Shown here: one piece after another, positions 34,724-43,659 of the stretch
Numbering within the stretch: the stretch's first letter is position 1
Layout: each line of letters opens with the position of its first letter
NCBI GenBank assembly: GCA_947085255.1
Contig: CAMTVQ010000004.1
Span: 186,001 to 250,000 of the forward strand
Length of the DNA stretch: 64,000 nucleotides
Reading direction: 5' to 3'
Source of the DNA: CAMTVQ01 sp947085255
GTDB taxonomy: Bacteria > Bacteroidota > Bacteroidia > Sphingobacteriales > Sphingobacteriaceae
Notes under the pieces: generated by a model
Database searches by the model: none
Told to the model about the DNA's origin: nothing
The model's input: the letters and a program-made list of their open reading frames with translations, nothing else
Translations under genes and position numbers: made by a program

Positions 34724-35416
34724 TCAATCGGTAAATTTATATCCTACGCCACGTATTGAGTGAAAGTAGCGCGGGTTTTTACTATCTGGTTCGAAATGCT
34801 TGCGAAACGCTAAAATGAAATTATCAATCGTACGAGTAGAAGGAAACACATCATAGTTCCACACTACTTCCAAAATTTGCTCGCGTGATACAGCTTCGTT
34901 TTTGCGTTCAATTAATAGCTTAAGCAGCATCGTTTCTTTTTTGGTGAGCGGTACTTTTGTTCCACTCTCGTCGGCAATTTCGTATTGCGAAAAAAGTATC
35001 GTTTTGTTACCAATTTTATACGAATTGAGTGTGTGAGCGGTTTCTGTTTTACTTCCTCGTTTTACCAACACAGCTACACGTAATAATAATTCCTCTAGAT
35101 TGAATGGTTTTACCAAATAATCATCTGCACCTTTGCGCAAGCCACTTATTCTATCCTCGGAGCTACTTTTTGCGGTTAAAAACAATACAGGTAACTCCGT
35201 ATTTTCTAGGCGTAGGGCTTCGCAAGCAGCAAAACCATCCATTTCTGGCATCATTACATCCAAAATAGCCAAGTTGAACCTGCTTTCGTGTATTGCTTTT
35301 AGTGCCTTACGCCCATCGCCAACAGCAACTACCTGATAGCCTTCCATCTCTAAATTGAGTTTTATGGCTTCCTGTAAATGCTCTTCGTCTTCGGCTAATA
35401 AAATACGTATGCTCAT
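34724..35416 (-). CDS. OmpR-family response regulator
   Basis: 230 residues. The receiver (about 1-120) has the acidic pair DED, the phospho-acceptor Asp in LAILDVMMPEMDG, the Thr in LFLTAKS and Lys in VKPFNLEEL. The C-terminal winged helix (about 135-230) ends TIDNFILAFRKHFEPD ... IRGVGYKF. It binds DNA when phosphorylated, probably by the kinase whose stop overlaps its ATG (TAATG). It is embedded between hemL and hemE. Confidence 0.95.
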   Translation of the reverse strand: MSIRILLAEDEEHLQEAIKLNLEMEGYQVVAVGDGRKALKAIHESRFNLAILDVMMPEMDGFAACEALRLENTELPVLFLTAKSSSEDRISGLRKGADDYLVKPFNLEELLLRVAVLVKRGSKTETAHTLNSYKIGNKTILFSQYEIADESGTKVPLTKKETMLLKLLIERKNEAVSREQILEVVWNYDVFPSTRTIDNFILAFRKHFEPDSKNPRYFHSIRGVGYKFTD

Positions 35417-36279
35417 TACTTACTAAATACTACCTCAAAAGTGCTGCCTTGCGGTTGATTATTCTTTACCTTAATAGTTGCTCCGTGATTGTCAATTATT
35501 TGTTTTACGATAAACAGACCTAATCCCGTTCCTTTTGTACTGCGTGTATCTTCATTACCAATTCGATAAAATTTATCGAATATCTTTTGCTTTTCTACAT
35601 CGGGTACTCCTACTCCTTCGTCTGTTATGGTAAAATGTACTTGACTAACATTAGCGTGTAATTTTACGGTGATAAGCGAGCCTTCGGTACTATATTTCAC
35701 CGCATTTTCCAACAAATTGGTAATTACCAACGAGAGCGCAAATTGATCCCCAGTAACGTACAAAGCAGGTTCTATATCGGTGGCTATCTTCCGCTTATTG
35801 GTAAGTTTGGTAGCAGATGATGCCACTAACTCTTCTACCAATTTACTTATAGCTACCTGGTCTTTTTGGTAATTGTATGATTTACTTTCAATTTTGGTTG
35901 CTATCAGCATGTTCTCTACCAAAGTATCTAATCGCTCAATGTCTTTCAACGAATTTTGGAGGAAGTTCTGTTGCTTCTCCTTATCCAAATCCCTTTTCAA
36001 AATTGTTTCTAAATACAACTTAATTGCAGCCAATGGCGATTTTAGTTCATGTGTTACCGAAAGCAAAAAATTCTTTTGTTGCTGATGCAATGCTTTTTCT
36101 TCATTCATTGCTTTACGCAACCTAAAAGCTCCAAAAACAAGCAGTGCCACAAACACACTTCCCTCACCCATAATCATACCTGCTTTCGCTGGATTTGCTT
36201 GCACCAACAAGTAAGCCCACCAGCAAAATTGTAGGATTACATAGCTAAACAGCAAGTAAAATATGGTAAGTGGACGCAT
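35416..36279 (-). CDS. Sensor histidine kinase
   Basis: 287 residues. Two N-terminal transmembrane helices (about 5-23 and 36-54) are joined by a loop of about a dozen residues, so there is no periplasmic sensor domain. The HisKA domain has the phospho-histidine in SVTHELKSPLAAIKLYLE, and the ATPase has NLLENAVKYS, DEGVGVP and GTGLGLFIVKQI. With a sensor this minimal, the stimulus is probably membrane or cytosolic. It lies 10 nt after hemL and is coupled to the response regulator, so it is co-transcribed with heme genes. Confidence 0.95.
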   Translation of the reverse strand: MRPLTIFYLLFSYVILQFCWWAYLLVQANPAKAGMIMGEGSVFVALLVFGAFRLRKAMNEEKALHQQQKNFLLSVTHELKSPLAAIKLYLETILKRDLDKEKQQNFLQNSLKDIERLDTLVENMLIATKIESKSYNYQKDQVAISKLVEELVASSATKLTNKRKIATDIEPALYVTGDQFALSLVITNLLENAVKYSTEGSLITVKLHANVSQVHFTITDEGVGVPDVEKQKIFDKFYRIGNEDTRSTKGTGLGLFIVKQIIDNHGATIKVKNNQPQGSTFEVVFSK

Positions 36280-36289
36280 TTAAAATTGC

Positions 36290-37657
36290 CTATTTATGTT
36301 CAAAAACATGATCCAAACTCTCGAAAATAGCTCGTTTAGCAATTTCTAAATCCACTTTTGAATGAGCTGCCGAAACAAATCCTACTTCGTATCCCGATGG
36401 ACCTAAGTACACGCCTTTATTTAACAACTCGCGGTGCAATACCTTAAATTTATCCATGCTTTTAGGATCAATATCATCGGCTTGTTGTATTTTTTCTTTA
36501 GTGGTAAAAGCAAACCAAAAAATAGAACCGATGTGAAACACCTTAAAGGCGTAGTTCTTGGCTTTGCTAAAACGATTGATGGCTTCTACAAACTCATCCG
36601 TTTTTTTATGCAAATCTTTATAGAAACCCAATCGGGTAAGTTCTGTAAGTTGAGCTATACCTGCCGACATTGCCATTGGATTGCCAGACAAAGTACCCGC
36701 CTGATATACATTACCTTCTGGCGAAACATTACTCATAATTTCGGCACTGCCTCCGTAACAACCTACTGGTAAACCACCGCCTATAATTTTGCCATAGGTA
36801 ATTAAATCGGGCTGTATGCCGTAATAGCCAGCAGCTCCTTCAAAACCAATACGGAAACCAGAAATTACCTCGTCGAAAATAAGTAGGCAGTCGTTTTCGG
36901 TACATATTGTACGCAAAAACTGTAAAAACTCTTTGCTTTGTACCAACAAGCCATTATTAGCTGGTATAGGTTCAATAATAATGCAGGCTATATCATTACC
37001 AAATTTGCTGAAAGCCAATTTTACAGCATCTTCGCTATTTAGTGGCACTACAATGGTTTCGTTGGCATATGCCTCTGGAATACCCGCAGAAGATGTTTCG
37101 CCAAAGGTAACTAAGCCCGAACCTGCTTTTACCAACAAGGCATCTACATGTCCGTGATAGCAGCCTTCGAATTTTAAGATTTTATTCTTTTTGGTAAATC
37201 CACGTGCTAAACGGATTGCAGACATAACAGCCTCTGTACCTGAACTTACAAAGCGCAATCGTTCGAGGTAGCTATTGTTTTTAAGAATCAACTCCGCTAA
37301 GTCATTTTCTAAGGCTGTAGGTGCCCCAAAAGACATACCTGTTTTGGCAACCTCGGTTACTTTTTCTACAATTTTAGGGTGACTATGCCCCAAAATAAGC
37401 GGTCCCCAAGAGCAGCAAAAATCAATAAACTGGTTGCCGTCGGCATCCCAAATACGACAGCCATTACCTCTATCGATAAATAATGGATTACCAAAAACAG
37501 ATTTAAATGCACGCACAGGCGAGTTTACTCCACCTGGGAAATACTTTTTTGCTTTTTTGAATAATTCGCCCGAACGTTCACGGCTAATATCCCCCTTATC
37601 ACGATTGATAAATTCCTTTTCTTCGGCCTGCTTGGGTTTAAAAAATTTCTCGAACAT
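36290..37657 (-). CDS. hemL: Glutamate-1-semialdehyde 2,1-aminomutase
   Basis: 455 residues. The PLP-lysine lies in LITYGKIIGGGLPVG, and the substrate-binding regions PGGVNSPVRAF and FVSSGTEAVMSAIR are clear. It makes 5-aminolevulinate from glutamate-1-semialdehyde. An N-terminal extension of about 27 residues, MFEKFFKPKQAEEKEFINRD and beyond, precedes the usual start region (ERSGELF); no internal Met would give the shorter form. It sits 33 nt after hemB in the heme run. Confidence 0.97.
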   Translation of the reverse strand: MFEKFFKPKQAEEKEFINRDKGDISRERSGELFKKAKKYFPGGVNSPVRAFKSVFGNPLFIDRGNGCRIWDADGNQFIDFCCSWGPLILGHSHPKIVEKVTEVAKTGMSFGAPTALENDLAELILKNNSYLERLRFVSSGTEAVMSAIRLARGFTKKNKILKFEGCYHGHVDALLVKAGSGLVTFGETSSAGIPEAYANETIVVPLNSEDAVKLAFSKFGNDIACIIIEPIPANNGLLVQSKEFLQFLRTICTENDCLLIFDEVISGFRIGFEGAAGYYGIQPDLITYGKIIGGGLPVGCYGGSAEIMSNVSPEGNVYQAGTLSGNPMAMSAGIAQLTELTRLGFYKDLHKKTDEFVEAINRFSKAKNYAFKVFHIGSIFWFAFTTKEKIQQADDIDPKSMDKFKVLHRELLNKGVYLGPSGYEVGFVSAAHSKVDLEIAKRAIFESLDHVFEHK

Positions 37658-37690
37658 AGTTTTAATAATAAAATCAGTCGAAGATACATG

Positions 37691-38659
37691 TTACATCCAC
37701 TTATGCTTCAATATATCTTTTGCGTGATAGGTAATAATACTATCGGCACCAGCACGAACAAAGGCGTGCATGTTTTCCATCACCAGCTTTTGCTCATCAA
37801 TTAGTCCATTTTTTGCTGCCAATTTTACCATACTGTATTCGCCCGAAACATTGTAACAGGCTATTGGCAGCTTGGTATTGCTACGCAAATCTTTAATCAC
37901 ATCTAAATACGCCAAAGCGGGTTTCACCATTAAAATATCAGCACCTTCGGCTTCATCTAAGGCTGCCTCACGCATGGCCTCACGACCGTTGCGAAAGTCC
38001 ATTTGGTACGCTTTTCTATCTCCTTTATTAGGTGCCGAGTCGGCAGCCTCGCGAAAAGGACCATAATACGCCGAAGCAAATTTTACAGCGTACGACATAA
38101 TGCCCGTATTTACAAAATCATTTTCATCTAATTTAGTACGCATGGCGGCAATACGTCCATCCATCATATCCGAAGGGGCTACCATATCGGCACCCGCTTG
38201 AGCATGAGCCAATGCCATTTTTGCCAATACTTCAACTGTTGCATCGTTTTGCACATAATCGTTTTGCATAATGCCACAATGCCCGTGGGTAGTGTAGGCA
38301 CATGTGCACACATCGGTAATGATGTATAAATCGTCTTTAAAAGCTGCTTTTAATGCCGAAACAGCTGTTGCTACTACCGATTTTTGTGAATAAGAAGAGC
38401 TAGCATTTTCTGTTTTTTCTTCGCCTACGCCAAACAGCAATACTTTATTTATTCCCAAACTCAACGACTCTTCTACATCCTTCAGTAAAGTATCTACCGA
38501 AAAATGATGTATGCCTGGCATTGCATCAATAGGATGAGTAATATTTTTGCCTGGAACTACGAAATATGGATATATAAACTGCTCTTTAGCAACCTTGGTT
38601 TCGGCTACTAATTCGCGGATAATTGGATTTTTGCGTAATCGGCGTGGACGAATAATCAT
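37691..38659 (-). CDS. hemB: Porphobilinogen synthase (5-aminolevulinate dehydratase)
   Basis: 322 residues. The cysteine-rich metal site VCTCAYTTHGHC marks a zinc-type enzyme, and the Schiff-base lysine lies in ILMVKPALAYLDV. It condenses two 5-aminolevulinates to porphobilinogen. Located 24 nt after the hemCD stop, same strand, with hemL 33 nt downstream. Confidence 0.97.
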   Translation of the reverse strand: MIIRPRRLRKNPIIRELVAETKVAKEQFIYPYFVVPGKNITHPIDAMPGIHHFSVDTLLKDVEESLSLGINKVLLFGVGEEKTENASSSYSQKSVVATAVSALKAAFKDDLYIITDVCTCAYTTHGHCGIMQNDYVQNDATVEVLAKMALAHAQAGADMVAPSDMMDGRIAAMRTKLDENDFVNTGIMSYAVKFASAYYGPFREAADSAPNKGDRKAYQMDFRNGREAMREAALDEAEGADILMVKPALAYLDVIKDLRSNTKLPIACYNVSGEYSMVKLAAKNGLIDEQKLVMENMHAFVRAGADSIITYHAKDILKHKWM

Positions 38660-38683
38660 ATTGATGTGATAATTTGCTGAAAA

Positions 38684-40252
38684 TTACAGAGAAAACACGG
38701 CTTCTGCCAATCCGGTTTCGTCGGTACTGGCAGGTAATACATATTTTTTTATTCCGTAGCGCTCCAAAGCACGAGCTGTACTTTGCCCTATAGCTATTAC
38801 AGACTGGTTGGCGTTTACGGTATAGTGTAAATCAAAATACGCAGCAACGTTTGATGGGCTTGTAAATACTAGTACATCAGAGGGGGCAATCGCAATTTCC
38901 TTTTTTGCCTCTGTTGCATACACATATACATCAGAAGATTTTACGGTATGTGGCAATTCCTTTTGAATGCTTTGTAACGAATCTTTAGCCTGTGGAAACA
39001 ATACCGATTTATTTTCGGCCAAAGGAGCAAAAGCTTTACCAACGGCACTAATAACTGCGGAGTTGCCCACAAAATCAGGCTTAATACCAAAGCTACGCAA
39101 TGCTGCTTCGGTACCTCTACCTATTACGGCAAACTGCACATCATCTGCCAATTGAGGTTTTTGATTAAAAAAGTGGGTTACAGCATTTCTGCTCGAAAAA
39201 AACACCCAATCGCTTGCTGCTATATTGGTAAATTGTATTGTTTTGGTTTCGATAAGCGATTGTCCTATAACTCCATACCCATACTTTAATAACACTCTGC
39301 TAAAATAATCCGAGCTTTGTAAATCACGGGTAATAAATACCTGTTTTGGGGTATTTATGCGTAATAGTGCTACTGCTTGTTGTGCCAAATCATGCGTAGA
39401 ATTGCTACTTAAAAATACTCTTTTGGGTATATCATCCCAATTAGCAGCTTGCGTTGCCCATACTTTAAAGGTATCTTTTTCTTTTACACAATAAGCGCCT
39501 AAGGGCAACTGGCAGCCCCCATCAAACAGATTCAATATTTTACGTTCTACAGCAATAGTTTCAGCTACGGAATCATTATTGATTGCCTGTAAAAGAGCAA
39601 TTAGCTCGGTGTCGCTTTCGCGAGTCTGCAAGGCTAATACACCCTGTGCTGGTGCCGGAATAAATTCGGTACAGGCTAATTCTTCTACCAAAAATTCAGA
39701 TAAATCGATTTCTAGTCGACTAACCCCTGCTTTGGCCAACATAATGGCATCAAAATCGCCGCTGCGCAATTTATTTATGCGCGTGGGTACATTTCCACGA
39801 ATATCTTTTAGTTCAATATCTGATCTAAAAGCAGCTAATTGTGTTTTGCGTCGTGCCGATGATGTGCCAACAATTGCTTGTTGAGGCAAAGAGTATTTTT
39901 GAGTAATATCTGCCTTTTCTTTACGGATAAGTAATATATCTGCCGGATCTTCACGCTCCGAAACTGCTGCAATGGTAAGTCCTGGCGGGTGGGTAGTAGG
40001 TAAATCTTTGTGCGAGTGTACAGCTAAATCTATGCTGCCATTAAGCAAGGCTTCTTCCAGTTCTTTGGTAAAAAAACCTTTCCCTTCTAATTTATCAAAA
40101 CTTAAATCTTGAATGGTATCACCTTTTGTTTTAATAATTTGCAACACAATAGTATGACCTAAGGCTTCTAAACGCGCTTTTACATGGTGCGCTTGCCAAA
40201 GGGCTAATTCGCTACCACGGGTACCAATAGTTATAGTAGATTTAAGATTCAA
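38684..40252 (-). CDS. hemCD: Fused hydroxymethylbilane synthase / uroporphyrinogen-III synthase
   Basis: 522 residues. Residues 1 to about 295 are HemC: ITIGTRGSELALWQA at the start, the RxxR region GTSSARRKTQ, and the cofactor-binding Cys247 in FDGGCQLPLGAYC. Residues about 302-522 are a HemD domain (KQVFITRDLQSSDYF, FFSSRNAVTHFF, VFTSPSNVAAYF). Together they polymerise porphobilinogen and close the tetrapyrrole ring. The only sensible start is TTG at 40252, inside a degenerate repeat (40236-40273). HemD domains vary greatly, so that half rests on motifs and position. Confidence 0.94.
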   Translation of the reverse strand: MNLKSTITIGTRGSELALWQAHHVKARLEALGHTIVLQIIKTKGDTIQDLSFDKLEGKGFFTKELEEALLNGSIDLAVHSHKDLPTTHPPGLTIAAVSEREDPADILLIRKEKADITQKYSLPQQAIVGTSSARRKTQLAAFRSDIELKDIRGNVPTRINKLRSGDFDAIMLAKAGVSRLEIDLSEFLVEELACTEFIPAPAQGVLALQTRESDTELIALLQAINNDSVAETIAVERKILNLFDGGCQLPLGAYCVKEKDTFKVWATQAANWDDIPKRVFLSSNSTHDLAQQAVALLRINTPKQVFITRDLQSSDYFSRVLLKYGYGVIGQSLIETKTIQFTNIAASDWVFFSSRNAVTHFFNQKPQLADDVQFAVIGRGTEAALRSFGIKPDFVGNSAVISAVGKAFAPLAENKSVLFPQAKDSLQSIQKELPHTVKSSDVYVYATEAKKEIAIAPSDVLVFTSPSNVAAYFDLHYTVNANQSVIAIGQSTARALERYGIKKYVLPASTDETGLAEAVFSL

Positions 40253-40273
40253 GACTTTAAATTTTAGATTGTA
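40236..40273. repeat. Degenerate repeat over the hemCD start
   Basis: On the minus strand AATCTAAA ATTTAAAG then TCTTGAAT CTTAAATC, about four imperfect 8-bp units spanning the TTG start codon of hemCD. The similarity between units is weaker than in the other repeats. Confidence 0.5.
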
Positions 40274-40318
40274 AAAAAGACAGGTAGCTATTAGATGTAT
40301 TGAGGCAACGACAATAAA

Positions 40319-41548
40319 TTACCTATGCTCACTCAAAATCATTTCTTTAGCCATTACCATAGGCACTTTAATGTACTTTTTTTCTACATAATCCAGTACC
40401 CTGTGCAGCACTTCCCGTGATGCAGCATCCAACAAACTGAGTTCTTTTGCAAAAACTTCGTTAGTAGCTTTATGCCTGATTTCTTTAATTTTTTCGGGTA
40501 TATCACGCATGGCCAGTGTTAGCTGACGATGCTTAAGTAGTGGCATAAATTCTTCCAAATTACTTTGGATAAGTAACTCGGCACCTGCTACTTGCTGCAT
40601 ACGTTCTTGTAAGTTTTTGGCAGCTATTTCTTGTATTTGCTCTACTCCGATAAAATGCAAGGGATAGTTTTTAATAACTTCTGGATGCGTATCTGTTGGA
40701 ATAGCTAAATCGAGAATAATTTTTTTGTCGGTATCGTTACCAAGTAATTTGGCATACAAGTCGGTGGTAATAATTGGCTCGGTTGCTCCAGTACAGGTAA
40801 TGATTACATCAAAACCCTCTGTATAATTTGTCAGATGCTCTAACGTAAAAGCTGTTCCGTTGAGTTCAGTGGCTAACTGTTGTGCCCTGCTTAATGTACG
40901 ATTGAACACAGTAACCTTACCAAAACCGTGCTTTACTAAGTATTTACCTACTAATTGATTCGTTTCGCCAGCACCAATAAAAAGGATACGGGATTCTGGT
41001 TTTAGTTTTAAATCGCGCAATTTGCGATAAGCTAAGGATACTACCGATACGGGTTTATCGGCAATTTTTGTTTTGCCGTATACTTCTTTAGCTGCTTTTA
41101 CTACTTGTTGCATTATCAAGCGTAAAAAATCACCATTTAGGTTCCATTTACGGCAATTTTCGTAGCACTCGCGCACTTGTGCAAGTATTTCTTTTTCGCC
41201 TACAACCACCGATTCTAACGAAGAAGAAACGCGCATAAGGTGATTAAGTGCATCAATATCTTCGAAAATGGCTACTTTTTCTGTTAACTCATTTACCTTT
41301 TCGGCAGCAAGAGCCGGATTGGTTAATGCGATAAAAGCATGAATAAATGCAGTATCAATAGGTTTATCGCATTTTACAATTAGCTCTACCCTGTTGCAGG
41401 TGGCTATGTAAAACAGTTCGTCTATACCCAACTCCTCTTTTACTATTGCTAAAAATGTGGGGTGCTTATCGGCTTCTACAACCAACAAACCCACATCTGC
41501 CAACGGAAGTGTTTTGTGTGTAAAGGCTATTATTTTTAATTCTCTCAC
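40319..41548 (-). CDS. hemA: Glutamyl-tRNA reductase
   Basis: The catalytic cysteine is in YIATCNRVELIV and the NADPH-binding region reads ILFIGAGETNQLVGKYL. The enzyme reduces glutamyl-tRNA to glutamate-1-semialdehyde, the committed step of C5 heme synthesis. No ATG start exists: I prefer GTG at 41548 (409 residues, VRELKIIAFTHK), while TTG at 41563 would give 414 residues. As the first gene of the minus-strand heme run it is a natural control point; no T9SS-type or riboswitch element is visible upstream. Confidence 0.95.
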   Translation of the reverse strand: MRELKIIAFTHKTLPLADVGLLVVEADKHPTFLAIVKEELGIDELFYIATCNRVELIVKCDKPIDTAFIHAFIALTNPALAAEKVNELTEKVAIFEDIDALNHLMRVSSSLESVVVGEKEILAQVRECYENCRKWNLNGDFLRLIMQQVVKAAKEVYGKTKIADKPVSVVSLAYRKLRDLKLKPESRILFIGAGETNQLVGKYLVKHGFGKVTVFNRTLSRAQQLATELNGTAFTLEHLTNYTEGFDVIITCTGATEPIITTDLYAKLLGNDTDKKIILDLAIPTDTHPEVIKNYPLHFIGVEQIQEIAAKNLQERMQQVAGAELLIQSNLEEFMPLLKHRQLTLAMRDIPEKIKEIRHKATNEVFAKELSLLDAASREVLHRVLDYVEKKYIKVPMVMAKEMILSEHR

Positions 41549-41648
41549 AGTACGGTTTCCCAATTTTATATTGCAATATTCGAGAAAAACGGCTGTTTGA
41601 TTGTCATAAAATTGTCAGATAGGTAATTTAGAATGATTATAAGCTTGC

Positions 41649-42479
41649 CTATATAGCAGCCATAAACTTCCAAGCCTCTTCCACTTTTCCCATATCCAAC
41701 AATTGTTTTACCTGCTGATGAATAGAGGTACTGCTCACTTTCTCGAAATTCAATACTGGTAATTGCTCGGTATTGCCCAATTGCGCTAAATTATTTCCTG
41801 TTAAGATGCTGCTACTGCGTAATTCTGCAGGCAACGCATCAATACCTATACCCAACGTACTAATCGGTTTGGCTACTTTAAACAAATTTTCGGGCGTAGT
41901 GCGGCAATACCAATCGCCACCCAAACGGGCTACTAAATCTATTTTGTGTTGGTCTATCTTACCGTCCACATCTAAAATTTCTTCGTTAATATGCATCAAA
42001 ATCACTTCAGCAAGTATCAAGTTTCCTGCACCCGCATTGCTGCCTAAGCTAATTACATCGTTCACTTTACACTCCAATTGCACAGGAGATTCTTTTACGC
42101 GGGGTGGTTTTACTAGCGAAGAAGGGAGCTCGGTAAACCCTGCTTTTATAAATTCATTAGTGCCTTTTGGGTATTCGGTACTGGCAAGAGATGTTTGCTG
42201 CACCATGTTGTAGTTAACGATATTGATAACACATTCGGGCACTTCCAACACATTTTCCAGGGTATGTTTAGTGGTATTATCGCGTACACGGCGTGCAGGA
42301 GAAAACACACAAATAGGCGGATTAGAACTGAACATATTGAAAAAGCTAAACGGACTTAGGTTCACATTTCCAGCTTTATCTATAGTGCTAGCAAAACATA
42401 TCGGACGTGGCGCAATGGCGTATTGCAAGTAATTTTGTATTTCGGAAGGTTTTAGGTCGGATATTTTTAAACTTAACAT
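41649..42479 (-). CDS. Flavin reductase-like (FMN-binding split-barrel) protein
   Basis: 276 residues. The split-barrel flavin-binding region is recognisable from YAIAPRPICFASTIDKAGN, LSPFSFFNMFSSNPP and the following FSPARR. Proteins of this kind bind FMN and reduce it, or use it for hydroxylation chemistry. A helical C-terminal extension (about 205-276) is added. It lies next to FAH and the hppD/hmgA genes and often accompanies them in Bacteroidota, but its role in tyrosine breakdown is unknown. It is separated from FAH by about 100 bp of degenerate repeat. Confidence 0.85.
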   Translation of the reverse strand: MLSLKISDLKPSEIQNYLQYAIAPRPICFASTIDKAGNVNLSPFSFFNMFSSNPPICVFSPARRVRDNTTKHTLENVLEVPECVINIVNYNMVQQTSLASTEYPKGTNEFIKAGFTELPSSLVKPPRVKESPVQLECKVNDVISLGSNAGAGNLILAEVILMHINEEILDVDGKIDQHKIDLVARLGGDWYCRTTPENLFKVAKPISTLGIGIDALPAELRSSSILTGNNLAQLGNTEQLPVLNFEKVSSTSIHQQVKQLLDMGKVEEAWKFMAAI

Positions 42480-42480
42480 A

Positions 42481-42582
42481 GGGTACTAATTACAAATGAT
42501 TACCAATTACGAATCGTTACAAATTTACTAAAGTAGGCGGTTACTAATTTACTAATGACTAGTTAACCAATGAACTATAAAA
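42481..42582. repeat. Degenerate nonamer-like repeats between FAH and flavin-reductase-like genes
   Basis: The stretch is built from loosely repeating 9-bp units such as ATTACAAAT, TTACGAATC, GTTACAAAT and TTACTAATT. It fills the whole gap between the two minus-strand genes. No hairpin with a T run was seen. Confidence 0.6.
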
Positions 42583-43578
42583 CTACTTCTTCAACGCAAG
42601 TATGCTCCAATCGGTGGCTTCTTTTTTAATGATATTCGTCAATCTGCCTAAGCCTGTAATTTCCATTTCTACTACATCACCATCTTGTAACCATTGTTCT
42701 TGATAAGCAGGATTATCTAATTTGCCTGTGCCATTTAGCTCTAAAAAGCAGCCCGTGCCAACAGTTCCTGAACCGATTACATCACCTGGCAAAACATCTA
42801 CACCATAGGCGCAGCGTTCTATAATTTCGGCAAAGGTCCAATCCATATCACCTACATTGCCTTCCGAAACCAACTTTCCATTTACCCAACATTTCATTGT
42901 CAGATTATAGGCATTACCAACATGCCCCTGTTTTGGCTTCATTTTTAGCAATTCTAACTCGTCTGGTGTTACCAACCATGGACCAATTACGGTGCTAAAA
43001 TCTTTGCCTTTTGCAGGACCAAGATTAAGCAACATTTCTTCCATTTGCAGGGTTCTGGCGCTCATATCATTCATAATCATGTAGCCAGCAATGTATTGGT
43101 CGGCATCGGCAGCTTTTATATTACGTCCTCTTTTACCAATTACGATAGCTGCTTCCAACTCAAAATCGAGTTTTTTGAAATGATCGGGCATACAGGCTAT
43201 TTCGCCAGGCCCTTGTATAGCATTGTGGTTGGTAAAATAAAAAATAGGATATGAATCAAATTCAGGAATCATTGGCACCCCTCTGTTTTTACGCGCAGAA
43301 GCTACATGCTGGCGAAACGCATAGCCATCGCGACAAGAAGTAGGATGAGGCACAGGGGCGAGCAATTCATACAATAATTCTGATTTAGCGGTTGTTTTAC
43401 CACTTTTTATGTCTGCCTCGGCGTTTTTCGCCAATTGCATTAACTCTTCTCCGCCTTGCAAAAACTCCAGCATATTGTCAGGAATCAATTTATTACAAGA
43501 GTTTAAGTTGTAAATATTTCCATTAATGTACACCCCTAAATGTTCATTAATTTCAGTTTTATAGGATACTAGTTTCAT
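42583..43578 (-). CDS. Fumarylacetoacetate hydrolase family protein
   Basis: 331 residues. The FAH C-terminal domain carries the metal-binding acidic motif ELEAAIVIGKRG and the preceding DFELE, plus GDVIGSGTVGTGC. In tyrosine breakdown FAH splits fumarylacetoacetate into fumarate and acetoacetate. The presence of hmgA and hppD about 2 kb away on the opposite strand supports this role over other FAH-superfamily activities. A near-consensus -7 box (TACATTCG on the minus strand, 43602-43609) lies 23 nt upstream. Confidence 0.9.
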   Translation of the reverse strand: MKLVSYKTEINEHLGVYINGNIYNLNSCNKLIPDNMLEFLQGGEELMQLAKNAEADIKSGKTTAKSELLYELLAPVPHPTSCRDGYAFRQHVASARKNRGVPMIPEFDSYPIFYFTNHNAIQGPGEIACMPDHFKKLDFELEAAIVIGKRGRNIKAADADQYIAGYMIMNDMSARTLQMEEMLLNLGPAKGKDFSTVIGPWLVTPDELELLKMKPKQGHVGNAYNLTMKCWVNGKLVSEGNVGDMDWTFAEIIERCAYGVDVLPGDVIGSGTVGTGCFLELNGTGKLDNPAYQEQWLQDGDVVEMEITGLGRLTNIIKKEATDWSILALKK

Positions 43579-43610
43579 GATTTGTTGCTTAATTGTTGAT
43601 GCGAATGTAT

Positions 43611-43635
43611 AAAAAAAGCACCCATTAAGGTGCTT
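43611..43635 (-). terminator. Rho-independent terminator of the PKD protein gene
   Basis: On the minus strand, stem AAGCACC / GGTGCTT with a 6 nt loop, followed by a T run. It lies 25 bp beyond the PKD gene stop and just upstream of FAH. Confidence 0.85.
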
Positions 43636-43659
43636 CTTGTTATGCGATATATTTTACGT

